Shown here piece by piece: positions 53,271-61,365 of a stretch of DNA of 64,000 nt (the first letter of the stretch is position 1; each line of letters starts with the position of its first letter). The stretch spans positions 218,192 to 282,191 of the forward strand of contig CALWKD010000004.1 in assembly GCA_944381175.1 (NCBI GenBank), in the 5' to 3' direction. The notes under the pieces are model-generated. The model saw only the letters and a list, made by a program, of their open reading frames with translations. It had not been told where the DNA came from and did no database searches. Source of the stretch: an uncultured Clostridia bacterium (GTDB taxonomy: Bacteria; Bacillota; Clostridia; Christensenellales; UBA1242). The position numbers and the translations under genes are program-made.

Positions 53271-53537
53271 TTATTCTTGCATATCTTCCTGACTCTCATT
53301 GGATTCATCGCTTTCACCATTATCATCATCTCCGTCATCATTTTTCATATTGACGATTCCAAAGACAACAAGCATACCAGCCACAGCCATCACACAATCT
53401 TCAACAATTTGGTTTTTGATTGAAAAGCCGAAAGCGTTTCCAAAGGCATTCAAAAGTATCACAAGTCCAGCAGAAAAACTTACCCAAAAATTGTAATCTT
53501 TAAGTCTTTTCAAAAGTTTTTTAAAGAAATTCTTCAT
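53271..53537 (-). CDS. Phage holin-like protein with acidic tail
   Basis: The 88-residue protein starts with a basic amphipathic stretch (MKNFFKKLLKRLKDYNFW). It has two membrane segments (about 19-37 and 48-66) and ends in a strongly acidic Asp/Glu/Asn tail (68-88), the layout of Firmicute phage holins. I use ATG 53537; the upstream GTG codons add only four residues. It overlaps the BhlA-like gene by 17 bases and is last in the operon. No endolysin gene is nearby. Confidence 0.78.
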   Translation of the reverse strand: MKNFFKKLLKRLKDYNFWVSFSAGLVILLNAFGNAFGFSIKNQIVEDCVMAVAGMLVVFGIVNMKNDDGDDDNGESDESNESQEDMQE

Positions 53538-53754
53538 CGTCATCACCACTTTTTAAAAACTCTTTGATATCACTCAAATCGTGTTTGACATCATCAAGCA
53601 CCTTGAGTGAAGTTGTAAGTTGTTCTATCGTTTGTTGATATTTCTTTTCTCTTTTGGAACTATCTTTAAGTTGATACAAAAAGAGCCAAACAAACAAAAC
53701 TGCAAAAACGCCATTGCTAATCACAATACTTAATATATCATTCCAAACATCCAT
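53521..53754 (-). CDS. BhlA/UviB-family holin-like protein
   Basis: The 77-residue protein has the BhlA/UviB layout: one N-terminal membrane segment (about 8-28) with GVFAVLFVWLFLYQLKDSSKREKKYQ, followed by a coiled-coil. This family occurs in Bacillus and Clostridium prophages and bacteriocin regions and can permeabilise membranes. ATG 53754 follows GGGAGGAAAA; the longer frame is unsupported. It lies next to the holin-like gene. Confidence 0.85.
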   Translation of the reverse strand: MDVWNDILSIVISNGVFAVLFVWLFLYQLKDSSKREKKYQQTIEQLTTSLKVLDDVKHDLSDIKEFLKSGDDDEEFL

Positions 53755-53868
53755 TTTTCCTCCCAAGTTTGGTGATGTAAGAGAGCAAATTCTTCTTACA
53801 CCTAAAATCTCCATTCTTATAAAAAGACTTTTTCACAAAAAACTTGGTCATATCACAATAAACAATTT

Positions 53869-55365
53869 TCACGATAAAACATCAAAAACAACAACAGGTT
53901 TTCTTATTTCACAATTTTCTTCTTCGGTTTTAAAAATGAACTTAAATTGCTTCCCAAAGACACAAAATTGAATACGTTGTTCATTTTCTTTGCCAAAAAT
54001 CTTGTAAGTTTTGCTTTCCTCGTCGGAAATTACCTCAACTTCAATATCATATTTTGTTGTGAGAATAATCTCCTTAATTTTTTTACGCTTTCCATATTCT
54101 CCCAAATCTGTGTAGGCTGATTGCCAAAATTTTTTGTTAATAGTTGTGAAAACTTTTCCTGAATAATTCAACTCTCCAACTTTTTGCTTGTTTGAATTGT
54201 AAAAGCAGGCACACAGTTTGTTCATAAACGGCGTGTCAATCGCAAGCAGATCTCTGACATCAACACCCCTAAGAATATTCACAGTGTCCTTGTCCAAGTC
54301 AAACTCAAAAAGCACATTGTTCACATATGTTGAACTTTCACACCCCACAGTCTGCCCATCTTGGAAATTGCATTTTGTTGCGAGATAATACTTTCCATTC
54401 AAGCAAGCCGAGGTGCAATTTGTATTGTCAAAATTTTTGATGTAATCATCATAAGAGTCAAAAATTTTTGTCACAGAACTTCCGTTGAATCTATATAGTC
54501 CATCTCTTGTCGCAAAGACAACAACATCATTGCAAACGCACACAGACTCCTCAAAAATTTTTGAAGAGGATGTGTAAAGATGAGTGAAGGAAAAACTGCT
54601 TTTTGATGAATATAGAGAAATTTTGGTTATCCCATATTCTCTGAATAAATATACATAATCATTGAATGAAATCAGTTTGGTGAACGAACCTCTTTCATCA
54701 AGAAATTCAATGGTGGAACTCTGCTCATCGTCCCACTCTGTTAGGTTTAGATTTGTCGTGTAAACAAGAGTGTTTCGGTTTGTATTTGTGATCCCAAAAA
54801 AGTTGTCATAGTGCACAACGCAGGAAATAATTGGAGGCACATTGTCATAAATCGCATCGGTCGTGTAAGACAAATAGACCATTCCCTCTTGAGAGAAAAA
54901 TATGGATGAGTCCTCATTGTCTATCCTATAATTCCTTCCAAATGTGGGTTTGCTTTGAAGCCTGATACAGCGTTTCCAAATGAACCCTTCAAACTCGTCT
55001 GGCAAAATGACGCCCCACAAAACATTGTCCTCATCAATCAACAGAAGTTGATAATAATACTTGTCCGTGTTGGTGTTGAACCACCTGTCAAGCCATAAAT
55101 TGTGAATCTCATCCATTGACGCACCAAAATTTATGGTGTGAGTCGTCTCGAGGTCATCCAAAGTCGCAGGGACTTTCAAATCTTCAAATCCCAAACCAGT
55201 CTTGAGTGCTCCGTCTGAAAATGTCAAATTGTAAGCATTTTTGCAGACATTTGCATCCAAGATGCTGTCGTCCTTGTCGGTCTCCACGCCATTTTGAAAA
55301 ACAGAAAAGACCAAATCTTTTTCTTTTACTGTGCGATGTTTTTTCTTGTTTTTATAGAAAATCAC
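53869..55365 (-). CDS. Phage-type beta-propeller protein, probable neck/tail hub
   Basis: The 498-residue protein is beta-rich. Its start (FYKNKKKHR, then FQNGVETDKDDSILDANVCKNAYNL near 24-48) resembles phage proteins that declare gene-model data for tail hubs. Repeated blade-like motifs follow (FNDYVYLFREYGITKISLY near 258, VVVFATRDGLYRFNGSSVTKIF near 295). In P22-type phages the protein after the gp4 connector is the gp10 beta-propeller hub; position and fold suggest the same here. I do not see receptor-binding or enzymatic motifs. Confidence 0.68.
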   Translation of the reverse strand: MIFYKNKKKHRTVKEKDLVFSVFQNGVETDKDDSILDANVCKNAYNLTFSDGALKTGLGFEDLKVPATLDDLETTHTINFGASMDEIHNLWLDRWFNTNTDKYYYQLLLIDEDNVLWGVILPDEFEGFIWKRCIRLQSKPTFGRNYRIDNEDSSIFFSQEGMVYLSYTTDAIYDNVPPIISCVVHYDNFFGITNTNRNTLVYTTNLNLTEWDDEQSSTIEFLDERGSFTKLISFNDYVYLFREYGITKISLYSSKSSFSFTHLYTSSSKIFEESVCVCNDVVVFATRDGLYRFNGSSVTKIFDSYDDYIKNFDNTNCTSACLNGKYYLATKCNFQDGQTVGCESSTYVNNVLFEFDLDKDTVNILRGVDVRDLLAIDTPFMNKLCACFYNSNKQKVGELNYSGKVFTTINKKFWQSAYTDLGEYGKRKKIKEIILTTKYDIEVEVISDEESKTYKIFGKENEQRIQFCVFGKQFKFIFKTEEENCEIRKPVVVFDVLS

Positions 55366-55919
55366 AAGAAACTCCTTTTTGGAAGCCTGTGCTCCCCACG
55401 CTTGCGTGAAAGAACAAACAAACTCTCCTTAAATCTCTCCTCCCAAATTTCCGCGTCGTCACTTACGCCACTGACAAGCAAAAATTCGCTCGCAATGCCA
55501 TAAGCATAAACTCTTGCTGATAGTCCATTGAAAAACTCAACCGTGTCAGTAAGTTCCATATCTTCTGGAACATAACTATACACGATTGTCTTTGCCGACC
55601 CGTCAACTTCAATGAAACTTGGAAAATTTTTGAAAGAAAGACTGAAACCAAACTTACTCTTGACCTCATAAACATTCACAACTTGTTCTGACAAAGCCGA
55701 AAAGAAAATCTTCCCGTCAACAACCTGCACTTCTTCCCTTTTCAAAAATGGCAAATAATCACTTGCGATTTCTTGATTGACCAAATTGAAGCAAGATAAA
55801 AGCGTTTGTTGTTTTGCATTTTCCGCATCATTCAAATCTTCGGAAGATGAGATTTTTCCCGCCAACTCTTTTTCACCAATAAATTCACACGCCAAAATCA
55901 AAATCTCTTTAACCGTCAT
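55362..55919 (-). CDS. Phage head-to-tail connector-like protein (P22 gp4-like position)
   Basis: The 185-residue protein starts TVKEILILACEFIGEKELAG. It has a helical N-terminal half with CFNLVNQEIASDYLPF near 43-58, a beta-rich middle, and a C-terminal helix rich in Glu and Arg. Head-completion proteins that sit between coat and hub genes look like this. Its stop overlaps the next start by four bases, showing tight coupling. The assignment is from order and general shape, not a clear motif. Confidence 0.65.
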   Translation of the reverse strand: MTVKEILILACEFIGEKELAGKISSSEDLNDAENAKQQTLLSCFNLVNQEIASDYLPFLKREEVQVVDGKIFFSALSEQVVNVYEVKSKFGFSLSFKNFPSFIEVDGSAKTIVYSYVPEDMELTDTVEFFNGLSARVYAYGIASEFLLVSGVSDDAEIWEERFKESLFVLSRKRGEHRLPKRSFL

Positions 55920-56229
55920 AAAAACTCTCCTTAAAGGCTTTTATTGTGGTTGATATGAGAGTTTTCCTGTTCCTTTCGTTCTCTTTTTCCATTTCCTGAA
56001 AAAATTTGTCACTGTTTTGCACCCTTGTTTTAAGCGTCAAACAAACCATTCTCTCATCAATTTCGTCGAATGGAAATGTCAAACAATAGGAATTTGAGAA
56101 TTGAGATTTGTTGTGAAGTTCAAATTTTTTCTTATCGATATCAAACACAACAAAATAGTCTTTGTCAATGCTTCTAAGCCTTTCAATTATCCCAAGGCAA
56201 TCACTATCAACCACAAAAAACCTTTTCAT
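55909..56229 (-). CDS. Small phage-associated protein, unknown
   Basis: The 106-residue protein reads KRFFVVDSDCLGIIERLRSIDKDYFVVFD. It carries a distinctive FELHNKSQFSNSYCLTFPFDEIDERMVC stretch (36-63, quoted here only in part by position) and ends in a charged helix. Proteins of this sort occur between coat and connector genes in Firmicute podovirus-type clusters. It overlaps the connector gene by eleven bases. Function unknown. Confidence 0.65.
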   Translation of the reverse strand: MKRFFVVDSDCLGIIERLRSIDKDYFVVFDIDKKKFELHNKSQFSNSYCLTFPFDEIDERMVCLTLKTRVQNSDKFFQEMEKENERNRKTLISTTIKAFKESFYDG

Positions 56230-56242
56230 AAATTAACCCCTA

Positions 56243-57415
56243 TTACTCGCCAGTAGGAATAGTGGTTGGAATACTCTTGCAGTAAGCAACCCCATTTGGT
56301 TTTTGACAGATGAGTTCTGTGTATTTAACCAAAGTTGCAGAATAAGCAGGTTTTGTTGCGTTTTGTCTAAGAACTCTACCACTTTCGTCCTCAAGCCATT
56401 TCCAATCTCCAAGTTCATAGAAAGCAAAGTCGTTTGTGTTGAGGAAATAACATTCATCTGCTTTGATTTGGCTTGTTGGAACGATTGGAGTTCCGAAGTG
56501 AGTCAAAACTTTCATTCCGTCTTCCAAAGTTGTGTATTCGATGTTCTTTTTATACAGAGTGAGGTATCTTTGGTAAACACGCTTAAGTTCGTATGAGCAG
56601 TTGATAAAGTTTACATTTGTTCCGTTCATTTCAAGATCATCGATTATCTTCTGAACATAATCTTCATCAAAAGCATCTCCTGTTTTTCCTGTGTAAGTCT
56701 TTGCGTTCATAATTGGATAATCAGATTTCTTAACGCCATACAAAGTGGTGTTGTTCACAATGCCACGAAGTCCGATTATTTCGTTGTCTTTTGAGTTGTG
56801 AGCGTAGAGTTTGTAACCAGTTGTCAAAGTCACAGACTCTGGCAATGTGCCAAGAGTGATAACTTTTGTCGACTTATTCACATCCTTAACCGCAATGTTT
56901 GAAGCCACCAAAGTCTCTCCGTTGTAGATATCCACAAACATCCCTGGAGCAACAGCATCAACATAATCAATAGTTGCGTTTGTGCTGTCCATTGTCACAG
57001 TTGCAAGACAGCCTGTTCCGTCTCCGTAAATCATTCTGGAAAGATTGAAAATGCTCGCTTTCAAAAGGCTGTCCATTCCGTCTTGAAGAAGGTTCACAAA
57101 AGAGTTTACATCAGAAGAGGAGCATCTGATAGCCTTGTCACTGATTTCAAATCTTCCATAAAGGTTTTTGAGCGGTGCAACAAATGAAAGGTATGGTGTG
57201 TCAACGCCTTCTGGAAGTTCGCTTGTTTCGCTTCCAGCCATAATTCCGCCGTTGATTCCGATTGGTGCAACCACCTTGACTTCTTTTCCAACAATATTTC
57301 TTGTGCTTCTTTTTATTCTGCTGAAAAGTGGGTTTGTTTTTGTGTTGATTTGATCTGCAATAACACCCAAATAGACATCTTTAAGCACATTTTCAGCACT
57401 TGATAATGTAATCAT
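56243..57415 (-). CDS. Phage major capsid protein (HK97-fold, P22-like placement)
   Basis: The 390-residue protein begins with a helix (SAENVLKDVYLGVIADQINT). It has the conserved N-arm pattern FSRIKRSTRNIVGKEVKVVAPIG, an E-loop-like segment near 60-95 (ELPEGVDTPYLSFVAPLKNLYG), a P-domain helix near 105-135, and a late HFGTPIVPTSQI segment near 307. An inserted beta domain lies near 145-205. It lies directly after the scaffold gene, where coat proteins sit. The ORF is intact and GGAG precedes the ATG. Confidence 0.85.
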   Translation of the reverse strand: MITLSSAENVLKDVYLGVIADQINTKTNPLFSRIKRSTRNIVGKEVKVVAPIGINGGIMAGSETSELPEGVDTPYLSFVAPLKNLYGRFEISDKAIRCSSSDVNSFVNLLQDGMDSLLKASIFNLSRMIYGDGTGCLATVTMDSTNATIDYVDAVAPGMFVDIYNGETLVASNIAVKDVNKSTKVITLGTLPESVTLTTGYKLYAHNSKDNEIIGLRGIVNNTTLYGVKKSDYPIMNAKTYTGKTGDAFDEDYVQKIIDDLEMNGTNVNFINCSYELKRVYQRYLTLYKKNIEYTTLEDGMKVLTHFGTPIVPTSQIKADECYFLNTNDFAFYELGDWKWLEDESGRVLRQNATKPAYSATLVKYTELICQKPNGVAYCKSIPTTIPTGE

Positions 57416-57445
57416 TCATTTCTCCTTTTTTTTAGGTCAGAAAAA

Positions 57446-58069
57446 CTACTTAAGAAGAGAAATGGCGATTTGTTTTGCCTTTTCAAATGAATCTGGTTTC
57501 TGAGTGACAACTTCTGCCACTCTTTCACCAGTTTCACTTGACATAACAAAAGGCGTTTTGTTTTGTGCCAAATCTTTCATATAGTTTTCGATGACCAAAT
57601 TTTTGATTTCTTCGTCTTTTAAGATTAAATTTTGAACCATAGGTTCGTTTGCTTTGTTTGAACTTCGTAGTTTTTCATAAAGCATACCAGCCCAAACAGT
57701 GTCAAAAGGTCTCTTTTGCATTTTTATTTCGTCATCGGCAAACACTTTTGCCTTGATTTCATCTGCATAAGAGTATGCTTCCTGATTTTCCAAAAGGAAT
57801 GCCTTAAATTCTTCGTTTAACTGCTCATCAGTTGGAAGTGGCACTTTTTCTTTTTCAATCTCAGCGAGTTTTTGACATTTTTTGGTAAATTCTGATTGTA
57901 AACTGTTGTAAGCACGATATAAGTCATCAACACTCTTAAATTTTCCAATGGGAACGCCCCTTTCTGCTTCACTTTGTTCGTCCTCAGCCACAGTTTGTTC
58001 AGAACTTTCCACTGGGGAGTCTGCTTGAACTTCAGATTGTTCCCCAAAAACTTCATCTTTTTCTTCCAT
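57446..58069 (-). CDS. Phage scaffolding-type protein
   Basis: The 207-residue protein is acidic and coiled-coil rich. It begins with a Glu/Ser/Gln-rich disordered stretch (1-38). A compact motif GKFKSVDDLYRAYNSLQSEF follows near 42-61, then a helical body. Scaffolding proteins next to coat genes have this shape and are released or removed after assembly. It lies 30 bases before the coat gene and 11 after the portal gene. Confidence 0.78.
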   Translation of the reverse strand: MEEKDEVFGEQSEVQADSPVESSEQTVAEDEQSEAERGVPIGKFKSVDDLYRAYNSLQSEFTKKCQKLAEIEKEKVPLPTDEQLNEEFKAFLLENQEAYSYADEIKAKVFADDEIKMQKRPFDTVWAGMLYEKLRSSNKANEPMVQNLILKDEEIKNLVIENYMKDLAQNKTPFVMSSETGERVAEVVTQKPDSFEKAKQIAISLLK

Positions 58070-58080
58070 AATTTTCTCCT

Positions 58081-59931
58081 TTAAACTTCTTGTAAAGATT
58101 TTTGTTTTTCTTTGTGACTTCTTATATGTTCCAAGAAGATTTTCTCAACTTTTTCATCAACCTCGCCTGCGTAAATCACCTTGAGCATATAAGCAATATG
58201 TTGCGTCAAATGAATTTCGTCATCGTCAATCTCTTTGACGGAGACAGCCTGTCCTTGTGACATATTGTTGTTTTCTTGGTCGGCATTTTTAATGTGCAAA
58301 TCGGTCAAATCCACAGAATTTTCCCAAGTGCCAAAACCGATGTTTTCCAAAATCTTCGCTTTCATTGAATTTGAAATTTTTCCATTTTCATCGCAAAGCA
58401 AATTTTTGTCGAGAAGTTGGAAAATCATATCACGCCTTTGTGTCAAGGTCTCATTGCTCTCACTTTCGGTGTCAAACTGAACATCGTCGCTTGACAGGTC
58501 GCTTCCCTTGAAGTAAAAGACATCAAGTTTTCCATTCTCTCCGACAATCTTCAAAAGTCTTGGGAAAACAGCAAACTGTTTGTAGAGCCTCAAAATTTGT
58601 TTTGCCATAGTCTTGATTGCATTTTTGATACTGTCGGTCGTAAATTTCAAACGAGTCTCATTTTCATCAATCAAAAGTTCGAGAGCAACTCCACTCAAAC
58701 TTGCCGACACATTTTCCATTGTCCCGATTTCGCTTGTGCCACTCAATGTGGTAAATTCCGTCAGAAGCCTGTCCTCTTCCTTCTCAAAATCTGTCGGAAC
58801 GCTTTCTCCGCCCAAAAATTCTGGAGGAGTTGCACCTTGTCTGTAAACCAAGATTTTTCCTGGAGCAAGTCCCTCTTCCTCCAAATTTTCAATGTCCACG
58901 CTTCCGTCCTCAACCGCCAAAACTCCAAGTGTCAAACGGTTTATATATTCGTGCTTGCGGTTTTTGACAGCATTGTAAGCCCTTTGGACTGGGATGAGCC
59001 TTGAAATCATACTCACACCCCAGAAATTCCCAACTTCCTCATTGCAAATTTGTCTGACAAATGGGAAGTCACGCTTGCCGTCGACGCCGTTTACATAAGG
59101 TAGTTCGCCGTCATAGACCAGATTTTCGCCTGCGACAATTATCAGTCTGCCATTTGGATATTCAGCGTTTGGTCTGACATATTTCTCAAGCACAATTGCG
59201 CTGTCTTTTCGCACGGTCTCCACAAGTTTTGTCGTGTGACCAGAAATTCCAAGCCCACCAAGAGTCGATGTTGTGCCGTCAAGTGAATAAACATTTATGT
59301 CTTTTCCTTCGACCTCAACTCCATACATCTGTTTGATTTGCGAGATGGAATAAACCCTTGCGTGTATTATGCTTTGGCACTCATCAAGATTTTCGTGAGT
59401 TGCACTGTCTGGGTAAATTTCAAAAGGTGAGCAAACCGAGATGTCGACCTCTCCTGACTTAATCTTCTTTCCGTCGTCCTCAATTGCCACAACTTGCCCA
59501 AGGTTTGGATTCCAAGAAATCTTGTAAAAACTTGTGCCACAAATCTCACTCCATTTGGTTGCTTGGTTGATTTTCGTCATAATGTTGCACTTGTTTGAAG
59601 TGACATCAAGCACTTTTTTGCCGACCTTTGCCGTGTAAATGTCTTGTTCCTCGTTTGTTGCTGGACAAATCATCATCTTTGGCTTTATCTTCGACAATTT
59701 TGAAAGCCTGATGTCAATAATTGGTGCAATGTGGTTGAAAACCTCCCGCTCTTGCCAAAAATATTCTCTATCAACATCTCTGACAAATCCGCCATAACCA
59801 ACATCACAATATTGATTTCCCATATAAAAATTCATATTGAGTTGCCATTGGCTGTCAAAAGGTTTCCTTTCCTGACACCTTTTTGCATAATCTTCAAGCG
59901 TCTCTTTGACAATGTCATTTTTCGATTTTTT
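58081..59931 (-). CDS. Phage portal protein, P22-type
   Basis: The portal forms the dodecameric ring at one capsid vertex through which DNA passes. The 616-residue protein has the P22-type N-terminal region (FNHIAPIIDIRLSKLSKIKPKM near 62-83), a YGDWEICGTSF-like wing (WSEICGTSFYKISWNP near 123), and the later body with KNRKHEYINRLTLG near 318. ATG 59931 follows GGAGGAGAG; a longer start overlaps the upstream gene and is unsupported. The frame is uninterrupted, so the protein could be functional. Confidence 0.86.
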   Translation of the reverse strand, partial: KKSKNDIVKETLEDYAKRCQERKPFDSQWQLNMNFYMGNQYCDVGYGGFVRDVDREYFWQEREVFNHIAPIIDIRLSKLSKIKPKMMICPATNEEQDIYTAKVGKKVLDVTSNKCNIMTKINQATKWSEICGTSFYKISWNPNLGQVVAIEDDGKKIKSGEVDISVCSPFEIYPDSATHENLDECQSIIHARVYSISQIKQMYGVEVEGKDINVYSLDGTTSTLGGLGISGHTTKLVETVRKDSAIVLEKYVRPNAEYPNGRLIIVAGENLVYDGELPYVNGVDGKRDFPFVRQICNEEVGNFWGVSMISRLIPVQRAYNAVKNRKHEYINRLTLGVLAVEDGSVDIENLEEEGLAPGKILVYRQGATPPEFLGGESVPTDFEKEEDRLLTEFTTLSGTSEIGTMENVSASLSGVALELLIDENETRLKFTTDSIKNAIKTMAKQILRLYKQFAVFPRLLKIVGENGKLDVFYFKGSDLSSDDVQFDTESESNETLTQRRDMIFQLLDKNLLCDENGKISNSMKAKILENIGFGTWENSVDLTDLHIKNADQENNNMSQGQAVSVKEIDDDEIHLTQHIAYMLKVIYAGEVDEKVEKIFLEHIRSHKEKQKSLQEV

Positions 59932-60139
59932 CATCTCTCCTCCTTTTGTTTTTGAATGGTGCGTCGATAGATTTTGGCACACAAGTTTTTGAAAAACACT
60001 CAAACATCTTTTTCATACAATCTTCACAAAAGACCAAATCACGCCTAATGAAGCCTTTTGTGCTGAAACTGTATTTTGCCAAATTTTTGCACCCGTAGAA
60101 ATCGCACATTTGTTGCTGTTTACAGATTTGCATTTTCAT
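59915..60139 (-). CDS. Small cysteine-rich (putative zinc-binding) phage-operon protein
   Basis: The 74-residue protein carries Cys at 6, 12, 17, 38, 41, 48 and 53, including C-x4-C and C-x2-C pairs that could bind zinc, and ends in a basic tail (NKRRRDEKIEK). Its stop overlaps the portal start by 17 bases. GGAGAAAAAAG precedes the ATG. The role is unknown; DNA or terminase binding is a possibility only. Confidence 0.7.
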   Translation of the reverse strand: MKMQICKQQQMCDFYGCKNLAKYSFSTKGFIRRDLVFCEDCMKKMFECFSKTCVPKSIDAPFKNKRRRDEKIEK

Positions 60140-60416
60140 CTTTTTTCTCCTTTTCCTTTAAAAGTTGCAACAACCTCTCTTTCTCTTTTTCCAACTGTTC
60201 GTCGGTCATATTTGAGATGTCGTCATCGCAGAGAGAACTTTGTTCAAGCAAAAATCTAAGTGCTGAAACATCTGGAGGGTTGAATTTCTTTGTAACTTTT
60301 CTTTTTGAGAGAACCGCATTGCCTTTCTCGTCGGTCACATATTCCTCAACAATCTCGTCACACTCAAATCCAATCGCACGCTTCAAGAGTGCATTTTTGA
60401 TTTCTTCCTCGTCCAT
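60120..60416 (-). CDS. Small helical protein at the head of the phage operon (TerS-like position)
   Basis: The 98-residue protein has MDEEEIKNALLKRAIGFECDEIV, a beta segment with VTDEKGNAVLSKRKVTKK, then PPDVSALRFLLEQ and a long C-terminal helix. This pattern is common in Firmicute phage clusters at the small-terminase position, but a helix-turn-helix is not obvious. I choose ATG 60416 after AAGGAGAG; the upstream ATG at 60446 lies inside the -10 box. No large terminase follows or precedes it. Confidence 0.68.
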   Translation of the reverse strand: MDEEEIKNALLKRAIGFECDEIVEEYVTDEKGNAVLSKRKVTKKFNPPDVSALRFLLEQSSLCDDDISNMTDEQLEKEKERLLQLLKEKEKKDENANL

Positions 60417-60444
60417 AACTCTCCTTTTCGCAACTTTTGCAGGC

Positions 60445-60473
60445 ATTTTAAAATTAAAAGTTTGTTATTGCAA
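60445..60473 (-). promoter_or_regulatory. Promoter of the phage-type operon
   Basis: Leftward TTGCAA (60468-60473) and TAAAAT (60445-60450) are 17 bases apart, 28 bases before the first start codon. It looks like an ordinary host sigma-A promoter. No repressor gene is nearby. Confidence 0.72.
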
Positions 60474-60495
60474 GAAAAGGTGACACCAAATTTAT
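60471..60495. repeat. 25-base sequence shared with the thiI region, copy 2
   Basis: CAAGAAAAGGTG and following bases match 41660-41684 at 23 of 25 positions. Here it overlaps the -35 of the phage-operon promoter. Confidence 0.65.
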
Positions 60496-60517
60496 GGGAA
60501 AATTCTTTCGAGGTCGA

Positions 60518-60546
60518 TTAACAAAAATCAAAGGTAAAAATAGAAT
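60518..60546 (+). promoter_or_regulatory. Promoter and leader hairpin of the ABC transporter genes
   Basis: TTAACA (60518-60523) and TAGAAT (60541-60546) are 17 bases apart. The leader then holds an inverted repeat GGGCA (60556-60560) ... TGCCC (60572-60576) with AAGA/TCTT inside. No known riboswitch was recognised. Confidence 0.72.
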
Positions 60547-60591
60547 GATATTGTAGGGCAGAAGAACTTCTTGCCCGTCAGAAAGGGAAAA

Positions 60592-61365
60592 ATGAACAAT
60601 ATCTTATCATTTAAAAATGTAAACTATTTTTATCAAACAAAAAACGACGAAATTTTCGCTTTAAACGATGTAAACTTTGATATAGAAAAAGAGAGTTTCA
60701 CTTCGCTTGTCGGACCGAGTGGTTGCGGAAAGACGACCATACTTTCTCTAACCGCTGGACTTTTGAAACCCTCCTCTGGAGAAATTCTTTTGGACGGAGA
60801 GAAGAAAATTGACACAAAAAAAATAGGGTATATGTTCCAAAGGGACCACCTGTTTGAGTGGCGAACCGTTTGGAAAAACATAACCCTAGGACTTGAAATT
60901 CAAAGACCAAAAGACAAGGAAGAAAAACTTAAAAAGTCAGAGGAACTTCTGAAAAAATATGATTTATATGCATTCAAGGACAAAAAACCAAGGAATTTGA
61001 GCGGTGGAATGAGACAGAGAGTGGCACTTATCCGCACTCTCGCCCTCGAGCCACAACTGCTTCTTCTTGACGAACCTTTTTCCGCCTTGGACTATCAAAC
61101 GCGACTGTCTGTCTGCGATGATGTTTATTCAATCATAAAGAGTGAAAAGAAGACGGCACTGCTTGTCACACACGACATCTCTGAGGCAATTTCAATGTCG
61201 GATAAAATCATTGTTTTGTCCGCCCGCCCTGCCACGGTTAAAGACCAGATTATGCCAAATCTTGAAGAGGAGACGCCACTCAAACGCCGAGAGAACAGAA
61301 GATTTTCAGCCCTTTTTGACTGCTTATGGAGAGAACTTACAAATGAAAACCAAAAAAATCAATAG
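60592..61365 (+). CDS. ABC transporter ATP-binding protein, NitT/TauT type
   Basis: The 257-residue protein has Walker A (GPSGCGKTT, residues 41-49), the Q-loop MFQRDHLFEWRTVW, the signature LSGGMRQRVALIRTL near 130, Walker B (LLLLDEPFSALD) near 152, and the switch His in LLVTHDISEA near 188. Sequence style matches ATPases of nitrate, sulfonate, taurine or pyrimidine-precursor importers; the substrate cannot be told. ATG 60592 follows GAAAGGG. It overlaps the permease gene by 23 bases. No substrate-binding protein gene is visible. Confidence 0.9.
   Translation: MNNILSFKNVNYFYQTKNDEIFALNDVNFDIEKESFTSLVGPSGCGKTTILSLTAGLLKPSSGEILLDGEKKIDTKKIGYMFQRDHLFEWRTVWKNITLGLEIQRPKDKEEKLKKSEELLKKYDLYAFKDKKPRNLSGGMRQRVALIRTLALEPQLLLLDEPFSALDYQTRLSVCDDVYSIIKSEKKTALLVTHDISEAISMSDKIIVLSARPATVKDQIMPNLEEETPLKRRENRRFSALFDCLWRELTNENQKNQ

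Noticed and set aside
60550..60591. Riboswitch before the ABC transporter genes
   Set aside because: Only a short hairpin is present; no TPP, cobalamin or other conserved core could be seen.
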